A stretch of 64,000 nucleotides of DNA, from the NCBI GenBank assembly GCA_013112585.1, contig JABFGH010000011.1, positions 102,454 to 166,453 of the forward strand, given 5' to 3'. The translations under genes and the position numbers were made by a program. The notes under the pieces are model-generated. The model was not told where the DNA came from. It searched no databases and saw only the letters and a list, made by a program, of their open reading frames with translations. This DNA is from Ignavibacteriota bacterium (GTDB lineage Bacteria > Bacteroidota > Ignavibacteria > Ignavibacteriales > Melioribacteraceae). Positions within the stretch are counted from its first letter, which is position 1, and each line of letters opens with the position of its first letter. Of this stretch, positions 1 through 9,664 are shown one piece after another.

Positions 1-3000
1 AACTGCAATTGACATTAGTCGTTCTATGATTACGGGAACCTTGCCGAAACGATCTTCCATCTCTTCCTTAATTTCATCAAGCTCTTCAATTTTTATCATT
101 GAGAACATTGCCGAGTAAAAACTAAGTCTATCTGATTGATCCGGCATGTAGCTTTGCGGAATATTGATCTCAAAAAATGTATCAACAGTCGGTTCGGACC
201 GTTCCATAACTTTAGGCAAATCTTTGAAGACATCTTTAAACTCTGCGTGCTTCAATTCATCAACTGCTTCATCGAGCATTTTAACGTATAAATCAAATCC
301 GACTGAATCAATCGCTCCGCTCTGCTCGGTGCCGAGCAAGTTTCCCGCACCTCTGATTTCCAGATCACGCATTGATAAATTAAATCCTTCACCGAGATCT
401 GTGTATTCTTCAATCGCCTGCAGTCTTCGCACTGCTTTTTTTGTTACTGTGTTCATCGAAGGCACAAGCAAATATGCATAAGCTTGTTTATCTGAACGCC
501 CAACCCTACCCCTTAATTGATGAAGTTCCGCAAGTCCAAATCTATCGGCACGATTTATAATTATAGTATTAACATTTGGAATGTCGAGACCAGATTCAAT
601 TATTTTTGTTGAGATCAAAACATGGAATTTTTTATTAAGAAAATCATGAATGACTTTTTCAAGCAGCGATGGTTTCATTTGTCCGTGCGCAACGCCGATG
701 TTTATTTCCGGAATGTGTTTCTGAAGATAGTCTGCAATCTTATCAATCGATTGAACGCGGTCATGAACAAAATAAATTTGCCCGCCGCGTTTTATTTCTT
801 CCATAATCCATTCGCGGATTTTAACAATATCAAACTTATCAACCTTTGTATAAATGGGCTGGCGGTTCGGCGGCGGAGTTGCAATTATTGATAGATCACG
901 AGCGCCCAGCAATGAAAGATTTAGTGTGCGCGGGATTGGAGTTGCCGTTAAGGTCAGCGTATCAACATTCAATTTTATTGCGCGTAATTTTTCCTTTGCC
1001 ATTACGCCAAAGCGATGCTCCTCATCAATGATCAGCAGTCCCAAATCCTTAAACTTAATATCTTTTGAAAGCAAGCGGTGCGTACCAATTATAATATCAA
1101 CAGTACCTGCAGTCATGTGCGCCAATATTTCTGTTTGCTGCGCCTTTGTTTGGAATCTTGAAATTGCAGCAACCTTAACCGGGAACTGAGAAAGCCGATC
1201 TTTAAAAGTATTGTAATGCTGCTCGGCTAAAATTGTTGTTGGAACAAGAAGAGCAACCTGCTTGCCGTCATTAACAGCTTTAAATGCTGCGCGTACGGCA
1301 ATTTCAGTTTTCCCAAAACCAACATCACCGCAAACCAGCCTGTCCATTGGGTTTTCGGTTTCCATGTCGCTTTTAACATCTTCCGAAACTTTGGATTGAT
1401 CAGGAGTGTCTTCATAAAAGAATGATGCTTCAAGCTCCTTTTGCCAAATTGTATCTTCGCTATATGATATTCCTTTTGTTGCCTTCCGTTTTGCATAAAG
1501 AGAAATAAGTTCACGAGCAGCTTCTTTAATTTTAGTTTTAACTTTTTTCTTGGTCGACTTCCACTCGTTGCTGCCGAGAGTTGAAAGACGCGGTGCTGCA
1601 TTTTCCTTCGATGCAAATTTTTTAACAAGTCCGAGATAATTTAAATTTACATAAACCACTCCGCCTTCAGCATAAAGTATTTTTATGCTCTCTTGTTCTA
1701 CCAATCCAATTTTAATTGTTTCCAAACCAACATACTGACCAATCCCGAAGGTCTCGTGCACAACAAAATCACCCTTCTTAATGGAGGCAAAATCTTTTAC
1801 GCGCGACTTGTTATACTTCTGCCTTCTTGAAATTTTTGTCCGGTAGGGTTTATTAAAAATTTGGTAATCGCTGATGATTAAAAGCTTTTCCTTTTTTGAT
1901 AGAAAGCCTTCCTTAATTGCAAGTACGGCTGTTTTTATTTTTCCTATTTCTAAAAGTTCGCGAAGCTCAGGTTTGAAGTCTGAAAGTAACTCAAACAAAC
2001 GCTTTGCCTGCATTTCATTCTCGGCGCTTATTATCACATCAAAACTAGATTTGGCATACTGAGTAAGTACATTGAAGAGCAGTTCAAAATTTGAATTGAT
2101 TGTCGGTGCCTCATTATATCCAAGCCTAATTACATTTTCGTTACTTTGTAATTCATCTTCAATTACCCACAAAGCATCTGTTTGAAATAAACTTTCCGGA
2201 TTAAACTCATCTTCAAATTCCGGTTTTCCGTTTCCGATTTCTTCAACAGCGGCGGGTTCATTTTCCGTTTCGTAAAGCTCTTCCTTAAGCTCATTGTCAA
2301 TATCATCGGGAATTATCTCTGCCGCCGCCGCATGAATTTTCTCCTCTTTAAGCGAAAGTTTCTGCATCTCAAACTCAGAGGCAAAAACAAGCGGCTTGTT
2401 TAAGTAATCAAAAATAGTTGAGGTATATTCAACATCCCCTTCAGAAATTGAAGAAGCAAGTGTTGCAGATTGTTCACGCCCCGATGAGCGTTGACTGTCA
2501 ACATCAAAGTATCTTATTGATTCGAGAAAATCTCCGTCGTATTCAATTCTGCAAGGTTGTTTTTCACTATACGACCAAAAGTCAATAATAGAGCCTCGAA
2601 CGGCAAACTCGCCCGGACTGCCGACAAACTGCTCCCTATTATAATTGAGCATCGACATATATTCAATCACTTCATCGTAAGTAATTTCACTGCCGACCTC
2701 CAATCTTGTTGTTGTGTTTTCAACATTTTCTTTCGAGGGCAATTTTACTTTTAGAATATCGTAAGTTGAAAGAAGAATTACTTTATCGCGGCTGTTTAAA
2801 TCAGTTAAACTTTCTTGTAATGAATCATTAGTCAGTTTGTCAATTGCAATTGTGTTATCCGATAATCCGAGTACATCCATTTCAACTTTTGTTTCGTTCA
2901 CCTCTTTGATGGTTGGCGAAAGCAAAAGAATTTGTGAATTGGATTTGATTAATCTATTAAGAAAAAGAGATTTTGTTGAACCATGTAGCGGCGAAACATA

Positions 3001-3096
3001 AATTTTATTTGAAGGATGTTCCTTTTTCTCTATCTCGTTTATTAAATGATTAAATGACTCAAGTGATTCAAATTTATTAAGGACTAAAGATTTCAT
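1..3096 (-). CDS. mfd: Transcription-repair coupling factor Mfd (C-terminus outside window)
   Basis: Mfd removes RNA polymerase stalled at DNA damage and recruits the UvrABC excision machinery. The frame opens with ATG at 3094-3096 and stays open for 1,032 codons to the window edge, so perhaps the last 70 residues are missing. Order of domains: UvrB-like N-terminal region, an acidic linker near residues 255-300, the RNA polymerase interaction domain (GDFVVHETFGIGQYVGL, about 440-460), then the translocase with Walker A GDVGFGKTE near 590, the DEEHRFG box near 690 and TATPIPRTL. The C-terminal part enters the TRCF domain (YMPDQSDRLSFY). The gene is divergent from the Lon-like protease. Overlapping plus-strand frames here are shadows. 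Confidence 0.96.
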   Translation of the reverse strand, partial: MKSLVLNKFESLESFNHLINEIEKKEHPSNKIYVSPLHGSTKSLFLNRLIKSNSQILLLSPTIKEVNETKVEMDVLGLSDNTIAIDKLTNDSLQESLTDLNSRDKVILLSTYDILKVKLPSKENVENTTTRLEVGSEITYDEVIEYMSMLNYNREQFVGSPGEFAVRGSIIDFWSYSEKQPCRIEYDGDFLESIRYFDVDSQRSSGREQSATLASSISEGDVEYTSTIFDYLNKPLVFASEFEMQKLSLKEEKIHAAAAEIIPDDIDNELKEELYETENEPAAVEEIGNGKPEFEDEFNPESLFQTDALWVIEDELQSNENVIRLGYNEAPTINSNFELLFNVLTQYAKSSFDVIISAENEMQAKRLFELLSDFKPELRELLEIGKIKTAVLAIKEGFLSKKEKLLIISDYQIFNKPYRTKISRRQKYNKSRVKDFASIKKGDFVVHETFGIGQYVGLETIKIGLVEQESIKILYAEGGVVYVNLNYLGLVKKFASKENAAPRLSTLGSNEWKSTKKKVKTKIKEAARELISLYAKRKATKGISYSEDTIWQKELEASFFYEDTPDQSKVSEDVKSDMETENPMDRLVCGDVGFGKTEIAVRAAFKAVNDGKQVALLVPTTILAEQHYNTFKDRLSQFPVKVAAISRFQTKAQQTEILAHMTAGTVDIIIGTHRLLSKDIKFKDLGLLIIDEEHRFGVMAKEKLRAIKLNVDTLTLTATPIPRTLNLSLLGARDLSIIATPPPNRQPIYTKVDKFDIVKIREWIMEEIKRGGQIYFVHDRVQSIDKIADYLQKHIPEINIGVAHGQMKPSLLEKVIHDFLNKKFHVLISTKIIESGLDIPNVNTIIINRADRFGLAELHQLRGRVGRSDKQAYAYLLVPSMNTVTKKAVRRLQAIEEYTDLGEGFNLSMRDLEIRGAGNLLGTEQSGAIDSVGFDLYVKMLDEAVDELKHAEFKDVFKDLPKVMERSEPTVDTFFEINIPQSYMPDQSDRLSFYSAMFSMIKIEELDEIKEEMEDRFGKVPVIIERLMSIAV

Positions 3097-3481
3097 CAAC
3101 AATTTTCCACGGTTAAAATTTTAAAATAGATATACCGCACCAATACAACAAAGTATGCTGCGAGAAATGAAATTCGAATTATAACAGATTACAAATTTCT
3201 AGAAGACTAAAATAAGGAAGATTAAAGATTTAGAGAAGTTAATAATTTGGCTCATTGTTATCCGATTGTATTCCGGTTGTTATTCTGTAGTAATTCAGTG
3301 GGAATTCAATTGTAACCCTCCTTTACATAAATTCTTCGTCGGGTAAGTTTGTTTCGCTTCATTGGTTTTTCTAAAAGGAGTTATTCATTGAAATTTTATT
3401 TAATTAGTTCTCATTTTCAAAAACTTAATAATTATGTTAAATTGAACATTAATTCTCTTAAAAGATTAGGAAATCCAATCA
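3097..3481. other. Divergent intergenic region, mfd / Lon-like protease
   Basis: This 385-bp gap must hold promoters for both divergent genes, but I cannot point to a convincing -35/-10 pair. Its visible structure is a run of degenerate 11-bp repeats at 3254-3320, listed separately. No RNA gene or small ORF stands out. Confidence 0.6.
3254..3320. repeat. Degenerate 11-bp-period tandem repeat, copy A
   Basis: Consecutive units read ATTGTTATCCG, ATTGTATTCCG, GTTGTTATTCTG (12 nt), TAGTAATTCAG, TGGGAATTCAA and TTGTAACCCTC. Most share a GTNATTC-like core in 11-bp register. The same units in opposite orientation occur at 58206-58266. The function is unknown. Confidence 0.6.
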
Positions 3482-5959
3482 ATGACAAATCTCCGAGCGC
3501 CTAAGCACAAAGAATTAAAACCCGAAGACTTAAAATGGAAATGTAACCCGGACGAATTAGGATTTGAATCAACAAGTAATGTAAAACCTATTGATGGTAT
3601 TGTTGGACAAGAACGTGCAGTAAAGGCTTTAAAATTAGGGGTCGATTTAAGAAGCCCCGGCTATAATATTTTTCTAACCGGTTTATCCGGTACCGGAAAG
3701 GCGACAACAGTAAAAAAAATGCTTCAAGAACTGAGTCCCGATAGCCAGGCATTAAACGATTATGCTTATGTAAATAATTTTAATGATTCTGATAAACCAA
3801 TGCTGTTAGTTTTTTCTGCGGGTAAAGCTAAAACATTTAAAAATGATTTAGCTTCTTCAATTAAATTTTTGCAGGAAAATATCCCGCAAGTTTTAGAAAA
3901 TGAAAATTTTGTTTTGCAGAAAAAGCAGCTTATATCTCATTATAATGATCAGCAGCAGAATATAAAAAATACATTCGAAGAAAAATTGCGTAAAGATAAC
4001 TTTACCTTAGGGCAGGTAAAAGTTGGTGAAGTACCCAGACCTGAAATTTTTGCACTAATTGAAGATAAGCCTGTTTTTATCGGTCAATTAGATGAACTTG
4101 TTCTTGCAAAAAAAATTACTAAACAGAAAGCTAAACAGATTACGAAAAAATACACTGATTTCCAGGATGAACTTCAGTCAGTATTTAAGCAGAGCATGCA
4201 GTTGAGTCAAGAGTTTCAGGAAAAAATAATCAGTTTAGAAATTAATTCAGTAAAGGATATCATCGAGGCTACACTTACCGAATTAAAATCAAAGTATCAG
4301 TCCAAAAAGGTTACCGGATATTTAGATCAAGTTGCTCAAAGCATTTTAGATAATTTGGATATTTTTAAAGGACAAAGACCAAGTACCGAGGAATCCGGCG
4401 AAGGTTATATTATTGACTACATGAAAGATTATGAGGTTAATATTATTTTAGATAATTCCAATAAAAAAGAAAGTCCGGTTGTAATTGAAACAACTCCAAA
4501 TTACAGTAATCTTTTTGGAATGATTGAAAAATACAGTGATGGAAGAGGCGGATGGCTTGCCGATTTTACCAGAATTAAATCCGGTTCGCTGCTTAAAGCA
4601 AACGGCGGTTACTTAGTAATCAACGCAGCAGATGCATTCAATGAACCCGGTGTGTGGAAAACGCTTAAGCGTGTTTTGATGTACGGAAAATTAGAAATTC
4701 AGGATATGGCTAATGTTTATCATTTTTCTCCTTCAATACTAAAGCCCGAAGCAATAAATGTTGATACAAAGATATTGTTAATCGGCAGCAATTATATTTA
4801 TTCGGTGCTTTCAGGCTATGAAGAAGACTTTAAAAAAATATTTAAAGTTAAAGCTGAATTTGATTATGAGATGAAGCGAACTGATAAAAGTATTGTTGAG
4901 TATTCAAAAATAATTAAAAAATTAATAGACGCTGAATCACTTTTAGAATTTAGTTCGGGCGCAATTGCAGCAATTATTGAATACGGCTCCAGGTATGCCG
5001 GAGAAAAAAACAAGCTGACAGCACGCTTTTCATACATTGCTGATTTAGTTAGGGAATCATGTTTTTGGGCTAGAGATGTAGGTGAAGAGCTTGTAACTGA
5101 ATATTCAGTTCACCATGCGTACAATGCAGCACGGGAAAGGCACGGTCTTTATGAATCGAAAGTTAATGAAATGATCAAAGAAGGTTCAATGCTTATTGAT
5201 ACTGATGGTGCCCGAGTTGGTCAAATTAATGGTCTGGCAGTTTATGGAAACGGGCATTACTCATTCGGTAAGCCGACAAGAATTACAGCCACTGTATCTT
5301 TAGGAACCGGTAATATTATTAACGTTGAACGGGAAGCAGGCTTAAGCGGCAGCTCTCATAACAAAGGTGTGTTAGTAATTACAGGTTATTTTAGAGAAAA
5401 TTTCGGAAGAAAGATTCCGCTATCATTCCAGGCAAGTTTAGTGTTTGAACAAGGTTACGGAAAGATAGATGGTGACAGTGCTTCAATAACAGAAGTTTGC
5501 GCATTGCTTTCATGCATATCAAATATACCGATTAAACAATCGCTGGCTATTACGGGCTCTGTTAATCAAAAGGGAGATATTCAGCCGATAGGCGGAGTAA
5601 ACGAAAAAGTTGAAGGCTTTTACGAAATTTGTAAAGCCCGCGGATTAACTAAAAAACAGGGTGTGATTATTCCGAAGCAGAATGTAAAAGACTTAATGCT
5701 TAAAGATGAAATTGTTGAGGCAGTTAAAAATAAAGAGTTCCATATTTATTCTGTTTCAAAAGTTGAAGAGGCTGTTGAAATTTTAACAGGGGTGCGTGCA
5801 GGAAAATTACTAACAACCGGATGGCATCAAACTAATACAGTATTTGGAGCTGTTGAAAAAACATTAAGGGAAATGAGAGCAAAAATGAAACCGGTGATGA
5901 ACAAAACTCCCTCGGCACCGCCTAAAAAGAAATCAGTAAAAACTAAAAAGAAGAAATAA
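3482..5959 (+). CDS. Lon-like ATP-dependent protease (AAA_32 / Lon_C type)
   Basis: An ATP-dependent serine protease related to archaeal LonB and bacterial COG1067 Lon-like proteins, expected to degrade unfolded or regulatory proteins in the cytosol. The ATPase begins near the N-terminus with Walker A GLSGTGKAT at about residues 67-75. A long helical insertion with many Lys, Gln and Glu follows (about 110-270). The C-terminal Lon protease domain carries Ser666 in DGDSAS and Lys709 in GGVNEKVEG; the 43-residue spacing equals that of the Ser/Lys dyad of E. coli Lon. The tail is very Lys-rich. No N-terminal LAN substrate domain is present. Only 4 nt separate it from the pyruvate kinase gene, suggesting cotranscription. 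Confidence 0.9.
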   Translation: MTNLRAPKHKELKPEDLKWKCNPDELGFESTSNVKPIDGIVGQERAVKALKLGVDLRSPGYNIFLTGLSGTGKATTVKKMLQELSPDSQALNDYAYVNNFNDSDKPMLLVFSAGKAKTFKNDLASSIKFLQENIPQVLENENFVLQKKQLISHYNDQQQNIKNTFEEKLRKDNFTLGQVKVGEVPRPEIFALIEDKPVFIGQLDELVLAKKITKQKAKQITKKYTDFQDELQSVFKQSMQLSQEFQEKIISLEINSVKDIIEATLTELKSKYQSKKVTGYLDQVAQSILDNLDIFKGQRPSTEESGEGYIIDYMKDYEVNIILDNSNKKESPVVIETTPNYSNLFGMIEKYSDGRGGWLADFTRIKSGSLLKANGGYLVINAADAFNEPGVWKTLKRVLMYGKLEIQDMANVYHFSPSILKPEAINVDTKILLIGSNYIYSVLSGYEEDFKKIFKVKAEFDYEMKRTDKSIVEYSKIIKKLIDAESLLEFSSGAIAAIIEYGSRYAGEKNKLTARFSYIADLVRESCFWARDVGEELVTEYSVHHAYNAARERHGLYESKVNEMIKEGSMLIDTDGARVGQINGLAVYGNGHYSFGKPTRITATVSLGTGNIINVEREAGLSGSSHNKGVLVITGYFRENFGRKIPLSFQASLVFEQGYGKIDGDSASITEVCALLSCISNIPIKQSLAITGSVNQKGDIQPIGGVNEKVEGFYEICKARGLTKKQGVIIPKQNVKDLMLKDEIVEAVKNKEFHIYSVSKVEEAVEILTGVRAGKLLTTGWHQTNTVFGAVEKTLREMRAKMKPVMNKTPSAPPKKKSVKTKKKK

Positions 5960-5963
5960 TTTT

Positions 5964-7394
5964 ATGCCGCTAAAAAACTTTGCTAATACAAAAATACTTG
6001 CAACCATTGGTCCCGCAACCGATAGCGTTGAAACAATTTCAGCATTAATTGATGCAGGAATTGACGGGGTAAGACTTAATATGTCTCATGGTTCATTGGA
6101 GAATTTTGAAGAATTATTTACAACAATTCATAATGTTTGCGTCAAACGTTCAACACCGCTTGCAGTGCTGGCTGATTTACAAGGACCAAAAATTAGAGTG
6201 GGAGATTTAGAAGAAAAGGAAATCTACCTAAGCCAAAATGATAAAGTTGAAATAACAACAGAAGATATACTCGGGACTCGTGAAAAAATTTCTTGCAATT
6301 ATAAAAACCTACCGCACGATGCCGATATTGACGACAAAATTTTAATTGATGACGGCTTAATTAAACTGAAGGTTGTTGAGATTAAGGATAAATCTGTTGT
6401 TTGCAAAATTATTGAAGGCGGAGTATTAAAGCCGCGTAAAGGAATGAACATGCCGGGCATGAAATTGCGCATGTCATCGATAACGGAAAAAGATAAAACC
6501 GACTTAAAGTTTTTGCTCAAACACCGTGTAGATTTTATAGCTTTATCTTTTGTTCGGGAGGCTAAGGATATTTATGAATTGAAAGAACTGCTGAAAAAAG
6601 AAAATGTAACGAAACAAGTAATTGCAAAAATTGAAAAGCCGGAGGCTGTAAAAAATTTTGATGAAATACTAAAAGCCGCCGATGGTATTATGGTGGCGCG
6701 CGGTGATCTTGGTGTTGAAATGGATCCGCAGGATGTACCGATTATTCAAAAAGAGATTATCCGTAAATGCAGAGCCGTGGGTAAACTTGTAATTACGGCA
6801 ACGCAAATGATGGAATCGATGATCAAGAATCCGATACCAACTCGTGCCGAGGCATCCGATGTAGCAAATGCAGTGTGGGACGGCACCGATGTAGTAATGC
6901 TTAGCGCCGAAACATCAATAGGCAAGTTCCCGGTAGAATCTGTTAAAGTTATGAATGATATTCTGCAGAAGAGTGAAAGTCAGCATAATTATTTCAGCAA
7001 GCATGATTTTGATATTCCCGATGACTTGGAAAGTAATTTATTTGATAGTACCGGTATGGCAATTACTGAAATTACAAAACGTGTTAATACTGATTATGTA
7101 ATTATTTTTACACACAAAGGAAGAAAAGCTAAAGCTGTAATAAAATACCGCCCGCCATGCCCTGTAATTGTTTTTTCCGATAGTTTTGAAACACTTAATA
7201 TTCTAAACTTGCATCATGGTACATACCCTTTATTTAAAGAGGGTTTTGATCTGGAAGAAACCGTTATTGAAAAATCTCTTGCATTGTTAAAACGTAAAAA
7301 AATCATAAGGAAAAATGATGTATTGCTTTTTGCATCCGGTGCGCCTTATACAGATTTAGACAGGAAAAATTGGAATAGGTTTGTAGTTGTTTAG
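5964..7394 (+). CDS. pyk: Pyruvate kinase
   Basis: Catalyses phosphoenolpyruvate plus ADP to pyruvate plus ATP, the last step of glycolysis. Its 476 residues are a full-length bacterial enzyme. Visible signatures are TKILATIGPA near residue 9, RLNMSHG near 37, KIEKPEAV near 222, VARGDLGVE near 243 and ITATQMMESM near 277, followed by the C-terminal allosteric domain. It starts 4 nt after the Lon-like gene, so the two probably share a transcript. There is no extra C-terminal PEP-utiliser domain. Confidence 0.97.
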   Translation: MPLKNFANTKILATIGPATDSVETISALIDAGIDGVRLNMSHGSLENFEELFTTIHNVCVKRSTPLAVLADLQGPKIRVGDLEEKEIYLSQNDKVEITTEDILGTREKISCNYKNLPHDADIDDKILIDDGLIKLKVVEIKDKSVVCKIIEGGVLKPRKGMNMPGMKLRMSSITEKDKTDLKFLLKHRVDFIALSFVREAKDIYELKELLKKENVTKQVIAKIEKPEAVKNFDEILKAADGIMVARGDLGVEMDPQDVPIIQKEIIRKCRAVGKLVITATQMMESMIKNPIPTRAEASDVANAVWDGTDVVMLSAETSIGKFPVESVKVMNDILQKSESQHNYFSKHDFDIPDDLESNLFDSTGMAITEITKRVNTDYVIIFTHKGRKAKAVIKYRPPCPVIVFSDSFETLNILNLHHGTYPLFKEGFDLEETVIEKSLALLKRKKIIRKNDVLLFASGAPYTDLDRKNWNRFVVV

Positions 7395-7457
7395 TGATTG
7401 AAATTTTCATATCATTTTTAGCAAATAGATCACTGAAAAAAGTAAAAAAATAAAATT

Positions 7458-8477
7458 ATGAATGAATTTAAATTAGCAAAATGGTGGAAAGAAACAGACA
7501 ATGACAAACTGCTCTGTACCCTTTGTCCGCGTTACTGCACTATTGGTGAAGGGCAAAAAGGATTTTGCTACATAAGAGAAAATATTGACGGCAAACTTTA
7601 TTCAACCGGATACGGAAGACCAACGGGATTTGCTATTGATCCTATTGAGAAAAAACCGCTAAGTCATTTTTATCCCGGGACAGAAATTTTAAGCTTTGGA
7701 ACAGCGGGCTGTAATTTAGGTTGTAAATTTTGTCAGAACTGGAGTATGAGCAAAGCAAAACTTGATGATGTAAATGCACTGAAAGCCTCGCCTGAAGACG
7801 TTGTTGATATTGCTGAAAAGTATGGAGTTAAATCGATTGCATACACTTACAATGATCCCACAATATTTGGTGAGTATGTTATTGATATTTCTAAAATTGC
7901 GAGAGAGGAAGGAATTAAGTCAGTAATGGTAACAGCAGGCTATATTGATAAAGAAGCCCGTAAAGATGTGTTCAAATATATTGATGCTGCTAATATTGAT
8001 CTTAAAGCATTCTCAGAAACATTTTATCATAAAATAACTTTTTCGCACCTTGCAGATGTTTTAGATACTTTGGTTTGGTTAAAAAATGAAACTGATGTTT
8101 GGTTTGAAATTACTACACTTTTAATTCCCGGTGAAAATGATTCGGATGAAGAAATCACAAAAATGTGTGATTGGATAGTAAAAAATTTAGGAGATGATGT
8201 TCCGATTCACTTTACTGCTTTTCACCCGGATTTTAAGATGAGAGATAAAAGCCGCACACCCGGCAGCACATTAATTCGTGCAAAAAACATTGCACAAAAA
8301 GCAGGTATAAAATTTTGCTATGTAGGCAATGTTAATGATGTTAAAAATCAAACAACTTACTGCCCAAACTGCGGTAAAGCTTTAATAGAAAGGGATTGGC
8401 ATTCTGTGCAGAGCAACAAGCTAATCGGTAACTACTGCTTTAGTTGCGGTACAAAAATTTCCGGGGTGTTTAATTAA
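7458..8477 (+). CDS. amrS: AmmeMemoRadiSam-system radical SAM enzyme (AmrS family)
   Basis: A radical SAM protein of the AmrS (formerly PflA-like) family, usually encoded with Memo (AmrB) and AMMECR1 (AmrA) proteins; the physiological reaction is poorly defined. The cluster-binding CNLGCKFC motif sits at Cys85/Cys89/Cys92. An N-terminal Cys-rich stretch (LCTLCPRYC...GFC) and a C-terminal zinc-ribbon-like pair (CPNCG...CFSCG) match the family layout. Neither AmrA nor AmrB is in this window, so the system, if complete, is split here. It lies 63 bp after pyk. Confidence 0.88.
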   Translation: MNEFKLAKWWKETDNDKLLCTLCPRYCTIGEGQKGFCYIRENIDGKLYSTGYGRPTGFAIDPIEKKPLSHFYPGTEILSFGTAGCNLGCKFCQNWSMSKAKLDDVNALKASPEDVVDIAEKYGVKSIAYTYNDPTIFGEYVIDISKIAREEGIKSVMVTAGYIDKEARKDVFKYIDAANIDLKAFSETFYHKITFSHLADVLDTLVWLKNETDVWFEITTLLIPGENDSDEEITKMCDWIVKNLGDDVPIHFTAFHPDFKMRDKSRTPGSTLIRAKNIAQKAGIKFCYVGNVNDVKNQTTYCPNCGKALIERDWHSVQSNKLIGNYCFSCGTKISGVFN

Positions 8478-8502
8478 CTGCTAATTTTATTATGAGTTAA
8501 AT

Positions 8503-9630
8503 ATGGAAGATATTTTTAAGTCGGCAATTGAAAATTTACCGGTCCCGGCATTGTTCTTAAATGAAAAGGGTATAATAAAATTTGCCAACATAACCGCCAA
8601 GGAAATCTTTAATTCCGATAAATTAGAAGAAAAAAATATTCGGGATATTATTCCTTTTCCCGAAACCAAGAAGATTGATGAAATAATTTCGTGTGATCAA
8701 AAATTCAACATTATAATTCCTATTGGCGAAATACTTTTTGACTTTGTAATTAAAGGAAACAATAAATTTAATTTAGCGCAGATGTACGGTTTTGATGTTA
8801 CTGATTTGAAACGAAAAGAGCGGGCATTAAACTTAGCAATATCTCAAGCCGATGAAGTTAAGCAAATGGAAAAAGATTTTCTGGCAAAAGTTTCTCACGA
8901 GGTACGCTCGCCCCTTTTGGTTATTGAGGGATTTACTGAATTACTGATTGGTGAGATTGATAATAATTTGCGTGATGAATTTGAACCCTTTTTTTATGCA
9001 ATAAATAATAGTGGGAAAAGATTGATCCGCGCATTTGATTTAGTGCTGCATAACTATCAACTGCACACGCGTATTTATCATCCAATTTTTGAAAAAGTAA
9101 ATTTACGTGAAGCTGTTCAAAACACTCATAAAGCATTTTACTCATTTGCAACAGAGAAAAAAATAAAATTTACAACTCATTTTAATTTAACTGAAGATCC
9201 AATTATTGAAACGGATCAAAATTCAGTTGAACAGATTTTAGCGATATTAATTAATAATGCTTTCAGTTTTACACTTCAGGGCAAAATAAGTCTGCAGGTT
9301 TACGATACAGGAGATAAAATAGCCGTTGATGTTATGGATAGCGGAACCGGAATACCCGATGATTTGTTCGGTATTTTAAATAGATACTTTTCAGGCGAAT
9401 ACAAAGGCAGCCTTAGCAGCTATGAGATTACCGGCTTAGGGCTGGAAACAGTAAAAATGTTTTGTGATTTAATTGAAGCTGAGATGACAGTTAAAACAGT
9501 TTATGGCGAAGGTTCGGTTTTTACATTTAAAGTTAAAAAGATGAATAAAAAAATTACTGAAAAGAAAGAGAATCAAGCATCGAATATTTATTATTTACCT
9601 TCAACAAAAAAGCCCGGCAATGTAATTTAA
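8503..9630 (+). CDS. PAS-domain sensor histidine kinase
   Basis: A cytoplasmic two-component sensor kinase of 375 residues without membrane segments. An N-terminal PAS-like domain (about 5-100) precedes a short helix and the HisKA dimerisation helix with the phosphoacceptor in KVSHEVRSP (His132). The HATPase domain shows an N-box (ILINNAFSF), a D-box-like DVMDSGTGIP and GLGLETVKMFCDL. No response regulator gene is adjacent, so it is an orphan kinase and its signal is unknown. Its stop codon lies inside the loop of the terminator at 9607-9641. Confidence 0.88.
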   Translation: MEDIFKSAIENLPVPALFLNEKGIIKFANITAKEIFNSDKLEEKNIRDIIPFPETKKIDEIISCDQKFNIIIPIGEILFDFVIKGNNKFNLAQMYGFDVTDLKRKERALNLAISQADEVKQMEKDFLAKVSHEVRSPLLVIEGFTELLIGEIDNNLRDEFEPFFYAINNSGKRLIRAFDLVLHNYQLHTRIYHPIFEKVNLREAVQNTHKAFYSFATEKKIKFTTHFNLTEDPIIETDQNSVEQILAILINNAFSFTLQGKISLQVYDTGDKIAVDVMDSGTGIPDDLFGILNRYFSGEYKGSLSSYEITGLGLETVKMFCDLIEAEMTVKTVYGEGSVFTFKVKKMNKKITEKKENQASNIYYLPSTKKPGNVI

Positions 9631-9641
9631 CCGGGCTTTTT
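9607..9641. terminator. Bidirectional rho-independent terminator
   Basis: AAAAAGCCCGG at 9607-9617 pairs perfectly with CCGGGCTTTTT at 9631-9641 around a 13-nt loop. Flanking A and T runs make it usable from both strands. It sits between the convergent kinase and ahcY genes, and the kinase stop codon forms the end of the loop. Confidence 0.85.
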
Positions 9642-9664
9642 AAAAATAGAATTAAACTGAACTA

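Noticed and set aside
622..1189. Several plus-strand frames opposite mfd
   Set aside because: The minus strand encodes continuous, motif-rich Mfd here, so these are shadows.
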